From contig NC_033568.1 of NCBI RefSeq assembly GCF_001680005.1, positions 186,001 through 250,000 on the forward strand: a stretch of 64,000 bases of DNA. The letters are read 5' to 3'. Origin of the DNA: Plasmodium coatneyi (taxonomy: Eukaryota; Apicomplexa; Aconoidasida; Haemosporida; Plasmodiidae). The notes beneath the pieces were generated by a model. The model was not told where the DNA came from. It did no database searches and saw only the letters and a list, made by a program, of their open reading frames with translations. Made by a program: the position numbers and the translations under genes. Below, one piece after another: positions 1-11,689 of this stretch (position 1 is its first letter; each line of letters opens with the position of its first letter).

Positions 1-437
1 CCAAGTACAATATAAAATATATATATGTAGAAAAAAAAATAATCATAATTAAAAAAAATTAAATTTATTACATTTTATATTGCTCTAAAATTTTTTAAGT
101 TCAAAGAAATAGGAGCTGGAGTGGTCAACGTTCTTCCCTCTCTTCCTCTATGAAGAAAGTTGTGGTATGCACTTTTCAACAACGCACTTCCTACCGATGT
201 CCAGTAGGAGCAACTTACCTACATATTTTGAGCATATTAGAAAAATTATAAATAGAGTTGTATATGTATATAGCGTTGCGTTATGTGAATGTTGGCGCTC
301 AAGAAAAATTTTTTTATTTTGCTCCTCTTTTATTTTAGATACATCGGTGAAAAAAAAAACAGTTAGGAAAGAAAAAAATGGAAGAAAAGAAACAGTTCAA
401 ATGAAGAAAGTGAAGGGTACTGAAGAAGGGAAAGAAC
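1..437. other. Noncoding 3' flank of the first KIR gene
   Basis: AT-rich DNA with A-runs near 30-60 and 350-400. I see no supported gene. A stretch at about 195-240 (cagtaggagcaac, then atattttgagcat) is echoed at about 17575-17625 downstream of another KIR gene, so this looks like a duplicated 3' flank. Confidence 0.6.
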
Positions 438-1893
438 TTATCTAATATATGGAACAGAATATTCAGATGGGTCCGTGTCCCCTATTGTTGAACCCCCTGT
501 TGTGGAGACGTTCTCTGTTGAGGTGTATTCCGTAAGCATATCGAAGTTGCGTCTGACAGATCTTCTTCTTTTGTGGCTCCTATTGTTGTAGTTGTTGTTC
601 CTTCCTCCAAATTTGCTACTGATCCAGGAGGGGAGGAGATTATACTGAAATAAAGAAAGGGAAGGAATGGAAAGAAGGAAAGGAAGTGAGGGGGTGGAGG
701 TGTGTAAAGGGGAAGGAAAATATGTGGTGTATTACATATATGTCCACATATATAGGTATGGATATACCTATATATATGCATATATATATATTTCAAATAT
801 ATGTAGTGGTAATTATAATTGTTGTAATTATAATTATGTTAATTACTTACCTTATATAGGAAGAATGCTAATGCAGGTACTCCTACTGTGGTGGCAAGTA
901 TAGAAGAAATAGTTGTAATGGTGCTGTTACCACTACCACCAGTAGCAGGACCAACCCCTACCCCTGGGGCAACCCCTACCCCTGGAGCAACTCCTACCCC
1001 AGGTGCAACACCAACTCCAGGTGCAACACCTACTCCTGGTGCAACCCCTACTCCTAGTACCACCCCTACTCCTGGTGCTGAAGTGCACGTTAATTGCAGT
1101 TTTTCTGTCCCGAAGTAATTTTTATATTCGTCCTTATATTCCTTACAGTACTCATCACGATCAACATCACCACTAGTACAGATGCTATTCACAGTGTTAT
1201 ATTCGGATGCAGGTTCCTTTAAGTGTGTGGCACACTCAGGATCACATAATTGTGTATATTCCCCTGAGTTCTTTTGTAAGGTATAAGAATTGTAGGCGTA
1301 ATCAAATACTGCTTTCCTTGGAGTGAAAATGGTCTTACTCATTGAAGGATATATGTTCTTACAATTATTAGTACATGACACACTTTCCAGATTGCCGTAA
1401 AGTGAGGTTATAACTGTGCTCAGATCATGACTGTTCAATTTGTCCTTTATTTGATCACTTATCCAAAAGTACAGAAAATGGCAAAGATTATAATATTCCC
1501 CCGTGTCCCACTCTTCCCTTCCGGTACATGCATAGCAATAAGCATCCGCAATTGCTCCAACTGTATCATCATCACTAGTAATCCCATATTCCGTCAATGT
1601 AGTCCTTACTTTTCCCTTTACATTTTCTTTGTTATGTTTATCTTCCCCCTGCCCGCAACCATTGTCTGCAATGTCAAATTCAAAATACACCTTCTCTGAG
1701 GGCAAAGTACATGTTTCCCCATCCTGCAACAAATATAAATGTGTAAAGAAGTGGAACACATATATAGATGTTAACTTATACCCACTATATTTGTATTATA
1801 GAACTCACCAATTACTACATTATCTGTACTCATACATATATTATGCGCAGAGAGAATAAGACGTACATCCTGCACTATTCTTCCTCCCGCCAT
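438..1893 (-). CDS. KIR: KIR protein with elastin-like VGVAPG stalk
   Basis: Three exons on the minus strand: 1867-1893 (MAGGRIVQD), 851-1723 and 438-644, giving 368 aa. Exon 2 carries LPSEKVY, the paired-Cys ectodomain with HFLYFWISDQIKDKL, and a hydrophobic segment (about residues 276-299) ending FFLYK directly at a GTAAGT donor. Exon 3 is a basic, Ser/Thr-rich cytoplasmic tail opening YNLLPSWISSKFG and ending VPYIR. KIR proteins belong to the PIR superfamily (Pfam Plasmodium_Vir) and are thought to be displayed by the infected red cell. The oddity is residues ~224-267, between ectodomain and membrane: five exact VGVAPG units plus variants. The ectodomain is a close paralogue of domain 2 of the gene at 25618-27735 (shared WIGDQIKDKLNSH-type core). 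Exon 1 is the least certain part. It was chosen because it has an ATG, a GTACGT donor and the right phase. Confidence 0.88.
950..1081 (-). repeat. 18-bp tandem repeat encoding VGVAPG
   Basis: On the plus strand the unit reads roughly cctggtgcaacacctact and is repeated about seven times with drift. On the coding strand it encodes five perfect VGVAPG hexapeptides flanked by GVGVVL and VGVGPA variants. Third positions vary between copies, so the array is not brand new. Confidence 0.92.
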
Positions 1894-3058
1894 TCTTCAT
1901 GCACATATTTTTCTATGTATATAATAAGAATTATATTAAAGTATGTTACTTATATGTGTTTATTATGTGTTATTTTATATCTATATGTGTGGTGTTTATG
2001 TGGGTTATTTTATGTCTATGTGTAGTGGATGTTATTTTATATATATGTGGTCGGTGGGTGTTATTTTTATGTTAAAGTGCGCTCCTTAACTACTTCTTTA
2101 CACATATATATGTATATATAATATATGTATGATTTTTCCCCTTTCCTCTAAAAATGTAATTTTTTTTTCCCCCTTTTCCTTTAAAAGGTAATTTCACCTT
2201 TTCTAAAGTAAAAATTTAAAAATTGTAATATTTAGCCTAACAAAAATTATTCCACACCTTAAAGATCTACCATTAGAAGCTCCTTCCTTTGTTTCACATA
2301 TATAGCGCATGCACTTTATTCTATATATATTAGGAGCACTCCTTCCCCACACCCACATTCGTTTCTTCTCTTTTTTTTTAATTATGCTTGCTTATGATCG
2401 TTCAGTTATAATAACTTCCTTCTTCTTTTACATTTATGATTGCTTAGTAATAATAATAATGTGATGGTTCCTTTCTTTTCTTTTCCTTGCCTTGCCTTTC
2501 CTCTTTTTTCCTTTTAATGAAGGTATTATAAATAATTTATTCGCATATGAGGAAAAAAAGAAAAATGTTTGCACAATATTTGCATACATTACATTATATT
2601 ATATGTATATATACCATTATTTTGAGCTATTTACCTTCCCATACCTCCTTCTCTTCCAACACAGGTTATATTTTATACATATATATTCATGTTTCTCTTT
2701 TCTTTTTTTTTTTTTTTTTGTTTCTTTTCTTTTTTTCTTTTCGCGCTTTCTTTGTAATGCCTTTCCTTATGTGTTTATTCAAACTTACAAATGTAGGAAG
2801 AAAAGAGAAGAAAGAAAGAAAAGAAAAAAGAAAGGGAGGGAAAAAATGCGAGAAAAAAAAAAGGAATAAAGGAGTAAAACAATAAATGGCGCTGCTTCTA
2901 TACTCTTTTAACTTCGTGCTTATTTATGCTCTTCCTCCGAAGGGGAACATTACATTCAATGTTACACATTCCACAATGTGTTTTACATTCCACACACACA
3001 ATGTGTGTTGTTGTTACATTCCACACACAATGTAATGTTTATGTGATGTTGTGCCGTG
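1894..3058. other. Intergenic region between two minus-strand KIR genes
   Basis: It holds the upstream region of the first KIR and the 3' flank of the next. TA microsatellites lie at ~2100-2130, T/C tracts at 2150-2200 and 2690-2750, and a purine tract at 2795-2870. A short repeat of ACATTCCACAC / AATGTGT occurs at 2960-3040. No supported gene; open frames here are low-complexity. Confidence 0.6.
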
Positions 3059-4536
3059 TTACATACGTTGATAACTAATGTTCTTACCCCTTCCTCCGTT
3101 ATTGCCTCTTTCTCCGGATTCTGACCCACCATATACGGTAGATTCATCTGTAGAATGGTCTGTTGAATCTTCTATTGACGAGTCTGCTATTGTGGAATCT
3201 GTTGTTGTTAAGGTGTCGTCATCTTCTCTTAATGTGTCGAAGTTGCTTTGAATTGTTGTTCTTTTATTTCTTCTATTGGTGCTACTTCTGCTACTGTTGT
3301 TGTTTCCAAATTTGTTATGTAGCCAGGAGGGTAGAAGATTATACTAAAAAATAAAAAAGGGAAAGGAATGGAAGTGAGGGGTGCAAATATGTATATATAT
3401 ATATAGGTCTATTATAATGGTAATTCTAATTATGTAATTATGTACTATTACTTTATATAGAAAAAGGGCAATGGAAGCTAATCCTACTATTGGAATAGTG
3501 GCAGACATTACAGTAGTGGTGGGGATAACAGCACCATCACCACCTCCCCCCTGTGAAGAATGGGGTGTTGACATTCGTTCCTGCCACGCTAATGCAGTAA
3601 TTTGTGAAGATTCTGCGGAAGACAGCTGTTCCAAACAGGGAAGGAGATTCTTCCCATCTGGTCCATCCTCCTCATCTGGCATAAGACCAATGTGGTTTAT
3701 TTTCTCACAATTCAAGTCTTCCGGTTTTGGAACTTTTCCCTCACCACCACTACCACTACCAGTATGTTTGAACTGAGTCCAGAATTTTTCAAAGGACGGA
3801 TCTTTATTAGCTGTCCAACCTGCTTTTATTGGTCTATAGGCGTCATGAGCTGCACTTAGGTAATTGTCATAAGCATTAGTGCAGGTGGTGCCATTCTTTT
3901 GTAGATGTTCCCATATCTTCCTATAGTCGTGGTAATAATCAAATACAGTTTTTCTATATTTGAAATCACCACATCCAACATTATTGTGCATAGTTCTACA
4001 GGTGCAATGATCGCCACCAAAGCTTTTTAATTTATCACAGATTTCTTGCATAATGTTTTTAAATAACCCGGATGTTTGCAAATTCATACTTAATTTGTCC
4101 CCTACCCAAAAATAAAAGAAGTTACACAGCTTCTCCGTGCATGGATGACCTGCTGTATTTACTGTAGATAAGAGGCACCAAGCATGCGCAATTTCCTTGC
4201 CATATGTACTAGCATCCGAAAGGTCATTTAATTTATTTCTCAATATAATCCCTATTTCTGTTTCCCAGGTGCCGATGTTCGGACATGTTTGTTTGCCACC
4301 ATTATGTTCAAATGTTTTATACACTTTTCTGGAAGGTAAATCTTCCACTTTGCACGGTTCCTCCTACAAATGTGGAATTATTGGGTAGAATATGTGTATG
4401 TATTCTTATTTTTTTAAAATATATTACATTGTGCATAAAATATTATATATGTACATGAATACACCCTATTTTTTTTTTTTTTTTTTATGGAGCAAATAAA
4501 TAAATGAAAAGTGGGGGTTATTACCTGCGTCACCAT
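3059..4536 (-). CDS. KIR: KIR protein
   Basis: Exons 4525-4536 (MVTQ), 3452-4363 and 3059-3343 give 402 aa. Exon 2 begins EEPCKVEDLPSRKVY and has AHAWCLL, CNFFYFWVGDKL and VFDYYHDY motifs. A VPKPEDL-type linker follows, then a Gly-rich stalk (SSQGGGGDG) and a TM ending IALFLYK at a GTAATA donor. The tail exon opens YNLLPSWLHNKFG and ends ISYQRM. By the KVPKPEDL motif and the LLPCLEQLSSA stretch it groups with the genes at 8407, 37937 and 40495. Its exon 1 (ATGGTG..) is the same type as those of 37937 and 40495. Phase and splice signals agree at every junction. Confidence 0.9.
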
Positions 4537-5605
4537 GGTTCATATGTGTACATTCTTTTATGCAATAAATTTTGTATTGTAATGTGTTGTGTGTTGTTCC
4601 TCATACTTTCATACAGAATGTACACATGTATGAGAATTTTGCTTGTTTGTTCTGGTAATGATTATGAAAATGTACATATATGTCAAATTTTTTAATTTTT
4701 TCTAATAGAGCATATTTTTTAATTTCTTACGAAAATGATAGCACATTCTATATATATATGTTTTTACATCATTGTGTTCACTTAATTAAGGTACAAAATG
4801 TAAGAATCCATATGTTGAAATAAATGTATTAAAACAGTTATGTTGGAATAATGAAATAAGGATAGTACAATGGAGCAGAAGAATTGGGGAAGAAACGAAG
4901 AAATTGAAAAAAAAAAAAATTTCTATACACTTCTCATGTGCGTTCCTTCTTTATACATTCATTTATATTATTTCATTGTATCGTATGTGGTCGTTCGTTG
5001 TGGAATAGTATATTACTATTTACGCACCCCCTTTCTATTATGTTCATATAGAGAAGTGCAAATTTCCTTCTTTTATTTATGATTGATTAGTAATAAGAAG
5101 TTTTTTTTTTTTTTTCCTTTTTATCGTGATGAATTTATTATATACCTAAATCATTTATATAGTATATATATATATGTGCATTGTGTACTATTTCAGGTGC
5201 TTCACTCCTTTCCCTTTCCTTTTACCTTTTAAAGGTAGATTATATTCTTTGCACATTAATTTATCCACGCTTTCCTTCCTTTTTTCTATTTTCTTTTATT
5301 CTTTTTTTCATTTCCGCGCCCCTTCGTTCGGAGAGCATCTTTTCTTATGTAGTCATTCATACATAGAAATGTAGGTAAAAAAAAGAAGAAAGGAAAGGTC
5401 ATTCTCCTTCTGTACTATATGCACTGTTCGCGCTTATTTATGCCTTCCTTCCGGAAGGACATTCATTCTTTTAATGTTCCATGTGATGTTCACATGTGAT
5501 CATACATGTGACGTTCTACATACCATGTGTTACATTCCACACAATGTGATATGTTGTATTGTGTTGTTTACACATTCCACATACACAAATATGTGTGTTG
5601 TGTTG
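4537..5605. other. Intergenic region with 3'-flank repeats
   Basis: This is the upstream region of the preceding KIR and the 3' flank of the next. T-tracts lie at 4470-4490 and 5100-5116. From 5465 to 5600 there is a degenerate repeat of ACATGTGATGTTC, ATGTTCCATGTG and ACATTCCACACA, the same family as at 2960-3040, 15840-15895 and 37875-37945. No gene seen. Confidence 0.6.
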
Positions 5606-5940
5606 TTACATGTTTTGATAACGAATATTTCTGTTCCTGTTTTTATTTCTTCCTCTTGTACCATTATTTGCTCTTCCACGTCTGGTGGCATATGGTGATT
5701 GTCTTCCTATTGGATGTGGTCGTGCCGATTGTTCACTATATATAGTAGAATTATCTTCCGTAAAACCTATAGTTGAAGAATTGTCTTTGGAGTATTCTGT
5801 TAATGTGTCGTCATCTTCTGTTAGTGTGTCGAACTCGTAATTGATTGTTCTTTTTTTTCTGCTCCTGGAAGAGTTCCCTACCAAGGAAAATAGAGGCGTA
5901 TACTGAAAAGCGGAAGGAGAATGGGAGGCGGAATATGTAT

Positions 5941-5972
<32 letters not shown>

Positions 5973-7015
5973 ATACATATGTGTATATACACACAGTGAT
6001 AATAATTTTTACTTTGTATAAAAAATATCCAAGTGCTGGTATTCCCATCAACCCGAGGAGTGATGAATATACCGCAGTTATGATATTGTCCTCAAGTACA
6101 GCTGTATTAGTGTAAGATCCTCGGTGGGCTTCTGATATAGGAGTAAATTCTAACCGAACGTTCTTGTATATTTTAACACCGTTTCCAGATCCTGGTTCTA
6201 AGGGGCAACTAGTGCCTTTTATGCCCTGTGGGGGGTCTCGTAAACATTCCGTCTTAGACTCAAATTTCAGCTCCCTTTGTTTACTGTATTCTCCATACTC
6301 CTTTGTGAATTTCACACAGTACTCATCATTAGACTTATTTTCACAATCTTTATGTACAGCCTCATAAGATTTAACAGCTTGGTCCAGGTGCTGGTAATAT
6401 GCCTCATCACATGAACGGCCATGACTTCCTAGCTGTGATTTTATAGTTTGGTAGTCATGGGTAAAATCAAATACTTTTTTTCTTTTCATGAAGAGGTCCC
6501 AGTTAATGTTATCCGTATTCCTATAGTCACAGTGATCTCCGTTATTCAGTCTCCTTAATGCAGTGTAAAGTTCGTTCATAAGGTCGGAGAATGATGAACC
6601 CCCTTCTTGATCCTTAGGTATTTTACTTCCTATGTAATAATATAGAAAACTACATCGTTCCCCATATAATGTATCGCCCGCGCTCATTCCTGCTATATAA
6701 CACCACGCCCCTATAAAGTCATCTGCATAAGCGGCAAGATTCATATTATCCTCCAGATAATCCTTTACTCCTTGCACCGAAGATTCACCATTACAGGGGT
6801 CATTCTTTTTCCCGAGTTTACTGTAAAAATGTTTACTTGAAGATAATTCCTTCAAATTTGCCTCCTATAAATTTAATGAAAGGAATGTACATATAAATGT
6901 GTATTTTTTTCCTTTCCTCTATCCATTGTGTGACGCATAATTTACTGCAACTTAATATATAATTATTCACATTGGAAAGAAGAAAACGAACCGTTAGTGG
7001 TGTTGTCGTCGTCAT
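5606..7015 (-). CDS. KIR: KIR protein
   Basis: Exons 6992-7015 (MTTTTPLT), 6013-6864 and 5606-5902 give 390 aa. Exon 2 starts EANLKELSSSKHFYSKL, so the usual LPS motif is altered to LSS. It contains GAWCYIAGM, FLYYYIGSKIPKDQEGG, FMKRKKVFDFTHDY and CDEAYYQHL, then a TM ending GYFLYK at GTAAAA. The tail opens YTPLFSLVG, has an acidic EDDDTLTE stretch and ends RYQNM. The ectodomain is a close paralogue of the gene at 17753-19121, yet the two tails are unrelated in detail, which suggests exon shuffling. The exon 1 donor GTTCGT is the same as in the gene at 49643. Exon 1 has alternative upstream ATGs and is moderately certain. Confidence 0.88.
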
Positions 7016-8175
7016 TGTTGCTGCTATTGTTGCTATTGTTGTTGTTGTATGATTGTTGTAGTAGTTGTTGTTGTTCCTGTCGAATGTGTGTACATATATA
7101 TACATATATATACATATATTCCTTATCCGTGTACCACTGTTGTTAAATTATTGGCATTGTGTGTACGCATATATATTACTACAGAACATTGTATTATATA
7201 TTATATACACTTCTACTGATACATATATAAGAGGAGAATATAATTTTTTCCCTTTTAAATGAATTTTTCAACATGCACTACTCATTTATATGCTTAATTT
7301 TTCTTTGTCAACGATTATTAAAAACTTCAAATAAACATTGTGTAGTGTATATATATATATAACTATATATATACATATCCATATACGTAGTACATCTTTC
7401 CCCCTTTCTTTTAATTTTATACGATATTCTAAAAGTTATACTGCACCACACCACACACCACATGTTCCTCTTTTCTTTGTATAAAATGATTATTCACTTT
7501 ATTTTTTTTTTTTTTTTCTTTTATTATTTAAATAAAGGTTTTTCCCTAGCGTCCCCCCTTCTCTTAAGTGCATATTACACTTTATATATTAGTGAACCTT
7601 GATTTTTTTTTTCCTTTTTTATCCTTTTACAAAAGTTTTTTATTTTTGTGTAATTGCTTTTTTTTCCTTTAGAAATTCCTATTTTTTATGAATTTTTTCT
7701 TCTTTCTTTCCTTCTGTTAAAATATTAAAACACCTTTTTTCAAAAGAGGTTAGGATTTTTTTCTTTTTTTCGTTCTTCGTCCTTTTTCTTTTTTTAAAAT
7801 ACATGAATATTGTTTTTTGAGAAGTGGATCAGTACTTCTTTCCCTTTGTGTGTTTATTCAATTTTACGTATAATGTTAATAAAAAAAAAAAATTAGCAAA
7901 TGAAAAGGAAGAAAAAGGATAGTGTAAAAAGAAGGGAACCATTTTGCTACATTCCTTTTCCGCACTGTATGAACACTGCGCTCTTATTTATGTACTCCCC
8001 CTTCCAAGGGGGAGAGAGGGGAAGGGAACACACCCTTCCAATGTTACATACAACGGTGCATTACATATGCGATGTATTACATATGCAATGTATTACATAC
8101 GATGGTGTTACATACGATGTGTTACAATACGACGGTGTTACATTACGATAGTGTTACATTCATGATGGTGTTACA
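7016..8175. other. Intergenic region
   Basis: Upstream region of the preceding KIR, T-rich at 7500-7800. At 8055-8175 there is a degenerate ~15-bp repeat around GTTACATACGATGGT, a sequence resembling the last codons plus stop of KIR tail exons read in reverse. No supported gene. Confidence 0.55.
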
Positions 8176-8400
8176 TACGATGGTAAGCTATATTCTTGTT
8201 CGCTGATTTTCATCTAGATGATCATCATCGTGTAGATGTTGTTGCAGTGGTGGTGTATGGAATAGAATATACTGTTACGGAATCTGCTGCGGAAGAGTCT
8301 TCTGTGGACGTGTTTGTTAATGTGTCGAATTGTTCCTCAATTGTTGATATTCTTTTCTTCCATTTCTTCTGCTCGGGGAAATTCTCATTCCACAATGTCT
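8176..8400 (-). pseudogene. Orphan KIR tail-exon relic
   Basis: Reading leftward from about 8383 there is a KIR-type tail: a Lys-rich patch (QKKWKKR), FDTLTNTSTEDSS, then a VYSIPYTT end and a stop at about 8225. Beyond the stop, in another frame, the standard family ending AYHRM followed by TAA is still legible at 8176-8200. The tail's first part and its splice acceptor are missing. It lies directly 3' of the intact tail exon of the next gene (8407-8691). It is probably the remnant of a duplicated or deleted KIR gene. Confidence 0.75.
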
Positions 8401-8406
8401 TACATT

Positions 8407-10027
8407 TCACATACGTTGATAACGTATATTTTTATTATGCTTCTGTCGTGTATTATTTACTGCCGTCCTTCTCCTTCTCCCTGCACGTGCTTGTGATGGT
8501 GGTGACCTATCATATATGCTAAAGTTGTCTATTGATTCTGCTGTCATAGAAGCTTCTGTTGAATATAGTGTGGAATTGTTGTCCGTTAATGTGTCCCAGT
8601 TCTTTGCACCTGATGTTCTTTTTCTTCTTTTTCTGCTGTTGTTGCTTCCCTTAGGGAAGGTGTCTCGTAGTCCAGAAAATAAAGTGGTATACTAAAAAAA
8701 AAAGTGAAGGGTGTTAAGTTGAAAGGGGTGATATAGACATACATTTTATACACATACATATATATATGTATATATATACCAAATATATATGTACTGCATA
8801 TGTATATATATGCCTGTATATATAGATGTATGTATATACAGAACGTATAGTCTATTCTATATTTTTATTTTAAATAAAAAAATATATTTATATGAATAAT
8901 TATTATTCATATTTATATTTTTATTCCTTCCATAATTACTTTATAAAGGAAGAAGGCGAGTGTTGGTAGACCGACTAGTGTGCCAAATGCAGAAGTGACC
9001 ACACCAGGTACGATACCATTACCACTATCATTACCCCCCTGTGGTAGTGATGATGGTGATTCTGAATGATGTTCTGACGCTCCCTGTTGTAATGATGAAG
9101 TAATTGTTGCCTGACTTGCTGAAGACAGCTGATCCAAACAGGAAAGGAGATTTACTTCGTCCATTCCGTCTGATGGAGTGTCTTTCCCCCCCGTAGCTTT
9201 AGACTCTAGTTCTGATGGTTGTGGGATAGTACCATCCTTGAACTTATTTACAATTTTAGTACAGAAGTCGTCTGAACTCTTTGGGCAATTCGAACTTACC
9301 TGCCTATAAGCTGTATTAGCATCACTCAGATATTGTTTATATTTCTCAGCACAAGTGGTCCCGTCAGAGGGTGATTTTTTTATTTGCTTCCATATGGTTT
9401 TATAATCGTAATAATAATCGAAGACTTTTTTTCTCCTCCTAAGGGAATTTTTGTCTATAGTATTATACACAATGTTGTGTGCGCAGTGCCCATCGGATTC
9501 CTCCAATTTACTGTAGATTTGCTCCATAATAGTCTTAAATGAACTCCATGCATTCAAGCGATCACATAATGTACCTCCTAACCAATAGAAAAAAAAGTTA
9601 CACACCACCCCCACCTTACAGGGCGGACGAGGTGTGAGACTTCCTGTACTTCCCGTGGCGCTGATGTTAGATATTAAGCACCAAGCTTGGGAAATTTTAG
9701 TGGCACATTCTTCCTCATCGTTACATTGCGCATCAGGTACAAATTCCTTTAAGTTACCATTTAAAATATCCTTTATACCTGATATCCATGTGCTGCTCTC
9801 CTTACATGTATGTCCACCCTTACTGAAATGTGAATATATTTGTTTGGAAGGTAATTGATTTAAACAAGCATCGTCCTATGTACATAATTAGGCAGAACGT
9901 ATGTATAAATGTGTATTCATGCATCTCTTTTTAATTTATTAGATTGCGCATGGGGAATATTATATGAATAATATATAAGTGCTCACGTCATAAAGGAAGA
10001 ATGGGCCCTTACCTCTGTCCGTGTCAT
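8407..10027 (-). CDS. KIR: KIR protein
   Basis: Exons 10013-10027 (MTRTE), 8940-9875 and 8407-8691 give 411 aa. Exon 2 begins DDACLNQLPSKQIYSHF and runs without a stop for 312 codons, although it has no ATG in its first part. Motifs are QAWCLISN, CNFFFYWLGG, RRRKKVFDYYYDYKTIWK, LLSCLDQLSSASQ and a QGGNDSGNGIVP stalk, with a TM ending FFLYK at GTAATT. The tail opens YTTLFSGLRDTFPKG and ends RYQRM with a TGA stop. The SQGGNDSG-type stalk is shared with the gene at 40495. The region carries KIR relics both inside and next to its 3' end. Confidence 0.9.
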
Positions 10028-11459
10028 TTTTCCCTTTATTTGTATATGTACATATCCTTCGTATATAATGGAGTTACTTTAAAAAGTGTTCTCTCCTGTG
10101 CTCTCATAATTTCAGAATATATATATGGGAATTTCATATGTTCCATATGGATTATGAATATGGAGAAATGTAGAAGTTTTTATTTTTTTTTTCTCGTATA
10201 ATAGTAGTACTTATGCACCCTTTAATTCTACAAGTAGTGATAGCACATTTCATATATACATAACATATGTATGTGCATGTGTCAAAATCATTATGATTAT
10301 ATGTGCACATGCATATAATTAAGGAAGAGAAGTATGAACAGTTAGTCCCTTATACAGAAGCATACCCATATAACAAAATAAAACAGAGAAGAATTTCAAA
10401 TTTCTCCTGTGCACTTTTTCTTTATTCCTTATTCTATGTATTATATTATTGTATGCTGTGCAGGTGATTATTGGAAGCAATGCATTATTATTATTTTTAC
10501 CATTCACCATTTATTATGCACATACAGGAATGTAACATTCCTTATAAACAGAAATGTCAGCAAGTACAGTTAATTTATTTTTTTTTACTATTATTGGAAG
10601 GAGATTTGTGAAAATTATTTATATATGTAATATAGTATACAGTTCATATGGAACAGATCCTTTTTTTCTTTTTTTTCTCTTCCCTCCCTTTTTCGTGTAC
10701 ATTTAGGATGGTTTAGTAATAATAACTTCCCCATTTTCATTCCTTCTTATTCCTTCTTTCCTTATCATTTGAGCATATCATATGTAATTCATTTACAATA
10801 TTAATGTGCCCACTTTCCCCTTATTTGACCCAATCCTCTTCTTTTAATGTATATTGCACTTTACATATATTAATGTTTAACTCCATTCTTCTTTTTATTT
10901 TTTTTCGTCTCCTGCTCCTGCTGCTCCTGCTGCTCCTGCTGCTCCTGCTGCTCCTGCTGCTCCTCCTCCTCCCATTTATTTTATTCCTGCGCAAAATTAA
11001 AGGGAACTGTTAAAATAAATAATTGTCACACATATAAGAATTGTAACGGCACATATTATCGTACATGACCAAATATAGAACAAGTTTCGTTGTAAAATAT
11101 TTGAATGCTTAAAGGATGGTAAAAAAAAGTTACATGGGCAAACACACATATATATATTTCTGAGTTACTCATGAATTAATTTTTTCCTGTGTGTACAGTT
11201 AGTTTGGATGTGTTAACAATTAGTTATTCACTGTAGTCTTGCACATATATATATGTATATATTTCCTATGTAAGAATTTTTTTTTTTTTTAATGCTACAT
11301 TCTCACATTTCCCAAAGAGAGACAGAGAGACTTATATGAACATTTTACTTATTTTATTTTTAAGGCGTCGAAGTAATTATCCCTGTATATCTAATTTATA
11401 TATGTAGAAATATGGCGCACTTCCTCATCTGTGTATGAGACACATATGGTTCAATACCT
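10028..11459. other. Intergenic region left of the divergent KIR pair
   Basis: AT-rich DNA upstream of the minus-strand KIR. It contains T-tracts, TA microsatellites and a 9-bp CTG/CTC repeat (listed separately). Open frames are leucine-rich low-complexity translations of that repeat. No gene supported. Confidence 0.6.
10908..10972. repeat. CTGCTGCTC microsatellite
   Basis: About six copies of the 9-bp unit ctcctgctg, ending in ctcctcctcctccc. On the plus strand it translates to poly-Leu, and the frame has no family signature. I treat it as a noncoding simple repeat. Confidence 0.85.
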
Positions 11460-11585
11460 AAAATTGGGGATGTGCCTCTAATTGGGGGGATGTGTGCTCT
11501 CAAAAATTGGATGTATTGTTCAAAATTGGATGTACTGTTCAAAATTGGGGGGGAGGAGTGCTCTCAAAATTTTTGGGGGAGGTTG
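11460..11585. repeat. Short imperfect repeat AAAATTGG(GG)ATGT
   Basis: The words aaattgggg, aaaattggatgtattgttc, aaaattggatgtactgttc and aaaattggggggg occur in tandem with small gaps. It marks the left edge of a GC-richer noncoding block. Confidence 0.7.
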
Positions 11586-11689
11586 ATGTTATAGAGTACG
11601 ATGTGAGTGTGTGCACGTCGCTGCAACTGCTGCTGAGTGCCGAAGATGTATTAAATTTATATATGTACGCATGTAACACCCCACCCCTA

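Noticed and set aside
167..445. 92-codon plus-strand frame at the left edge
   Set aside because: Overlaps a KIR 3' flank, mixed composition, and no counterpart frame in the similar DNA at 17400-17750.
10804..11013. Plus-strand frame with poly-Leu
   Set aside because: Translation of the CTGCTGCTC microsatellite; no start context, family signature or splice partners.
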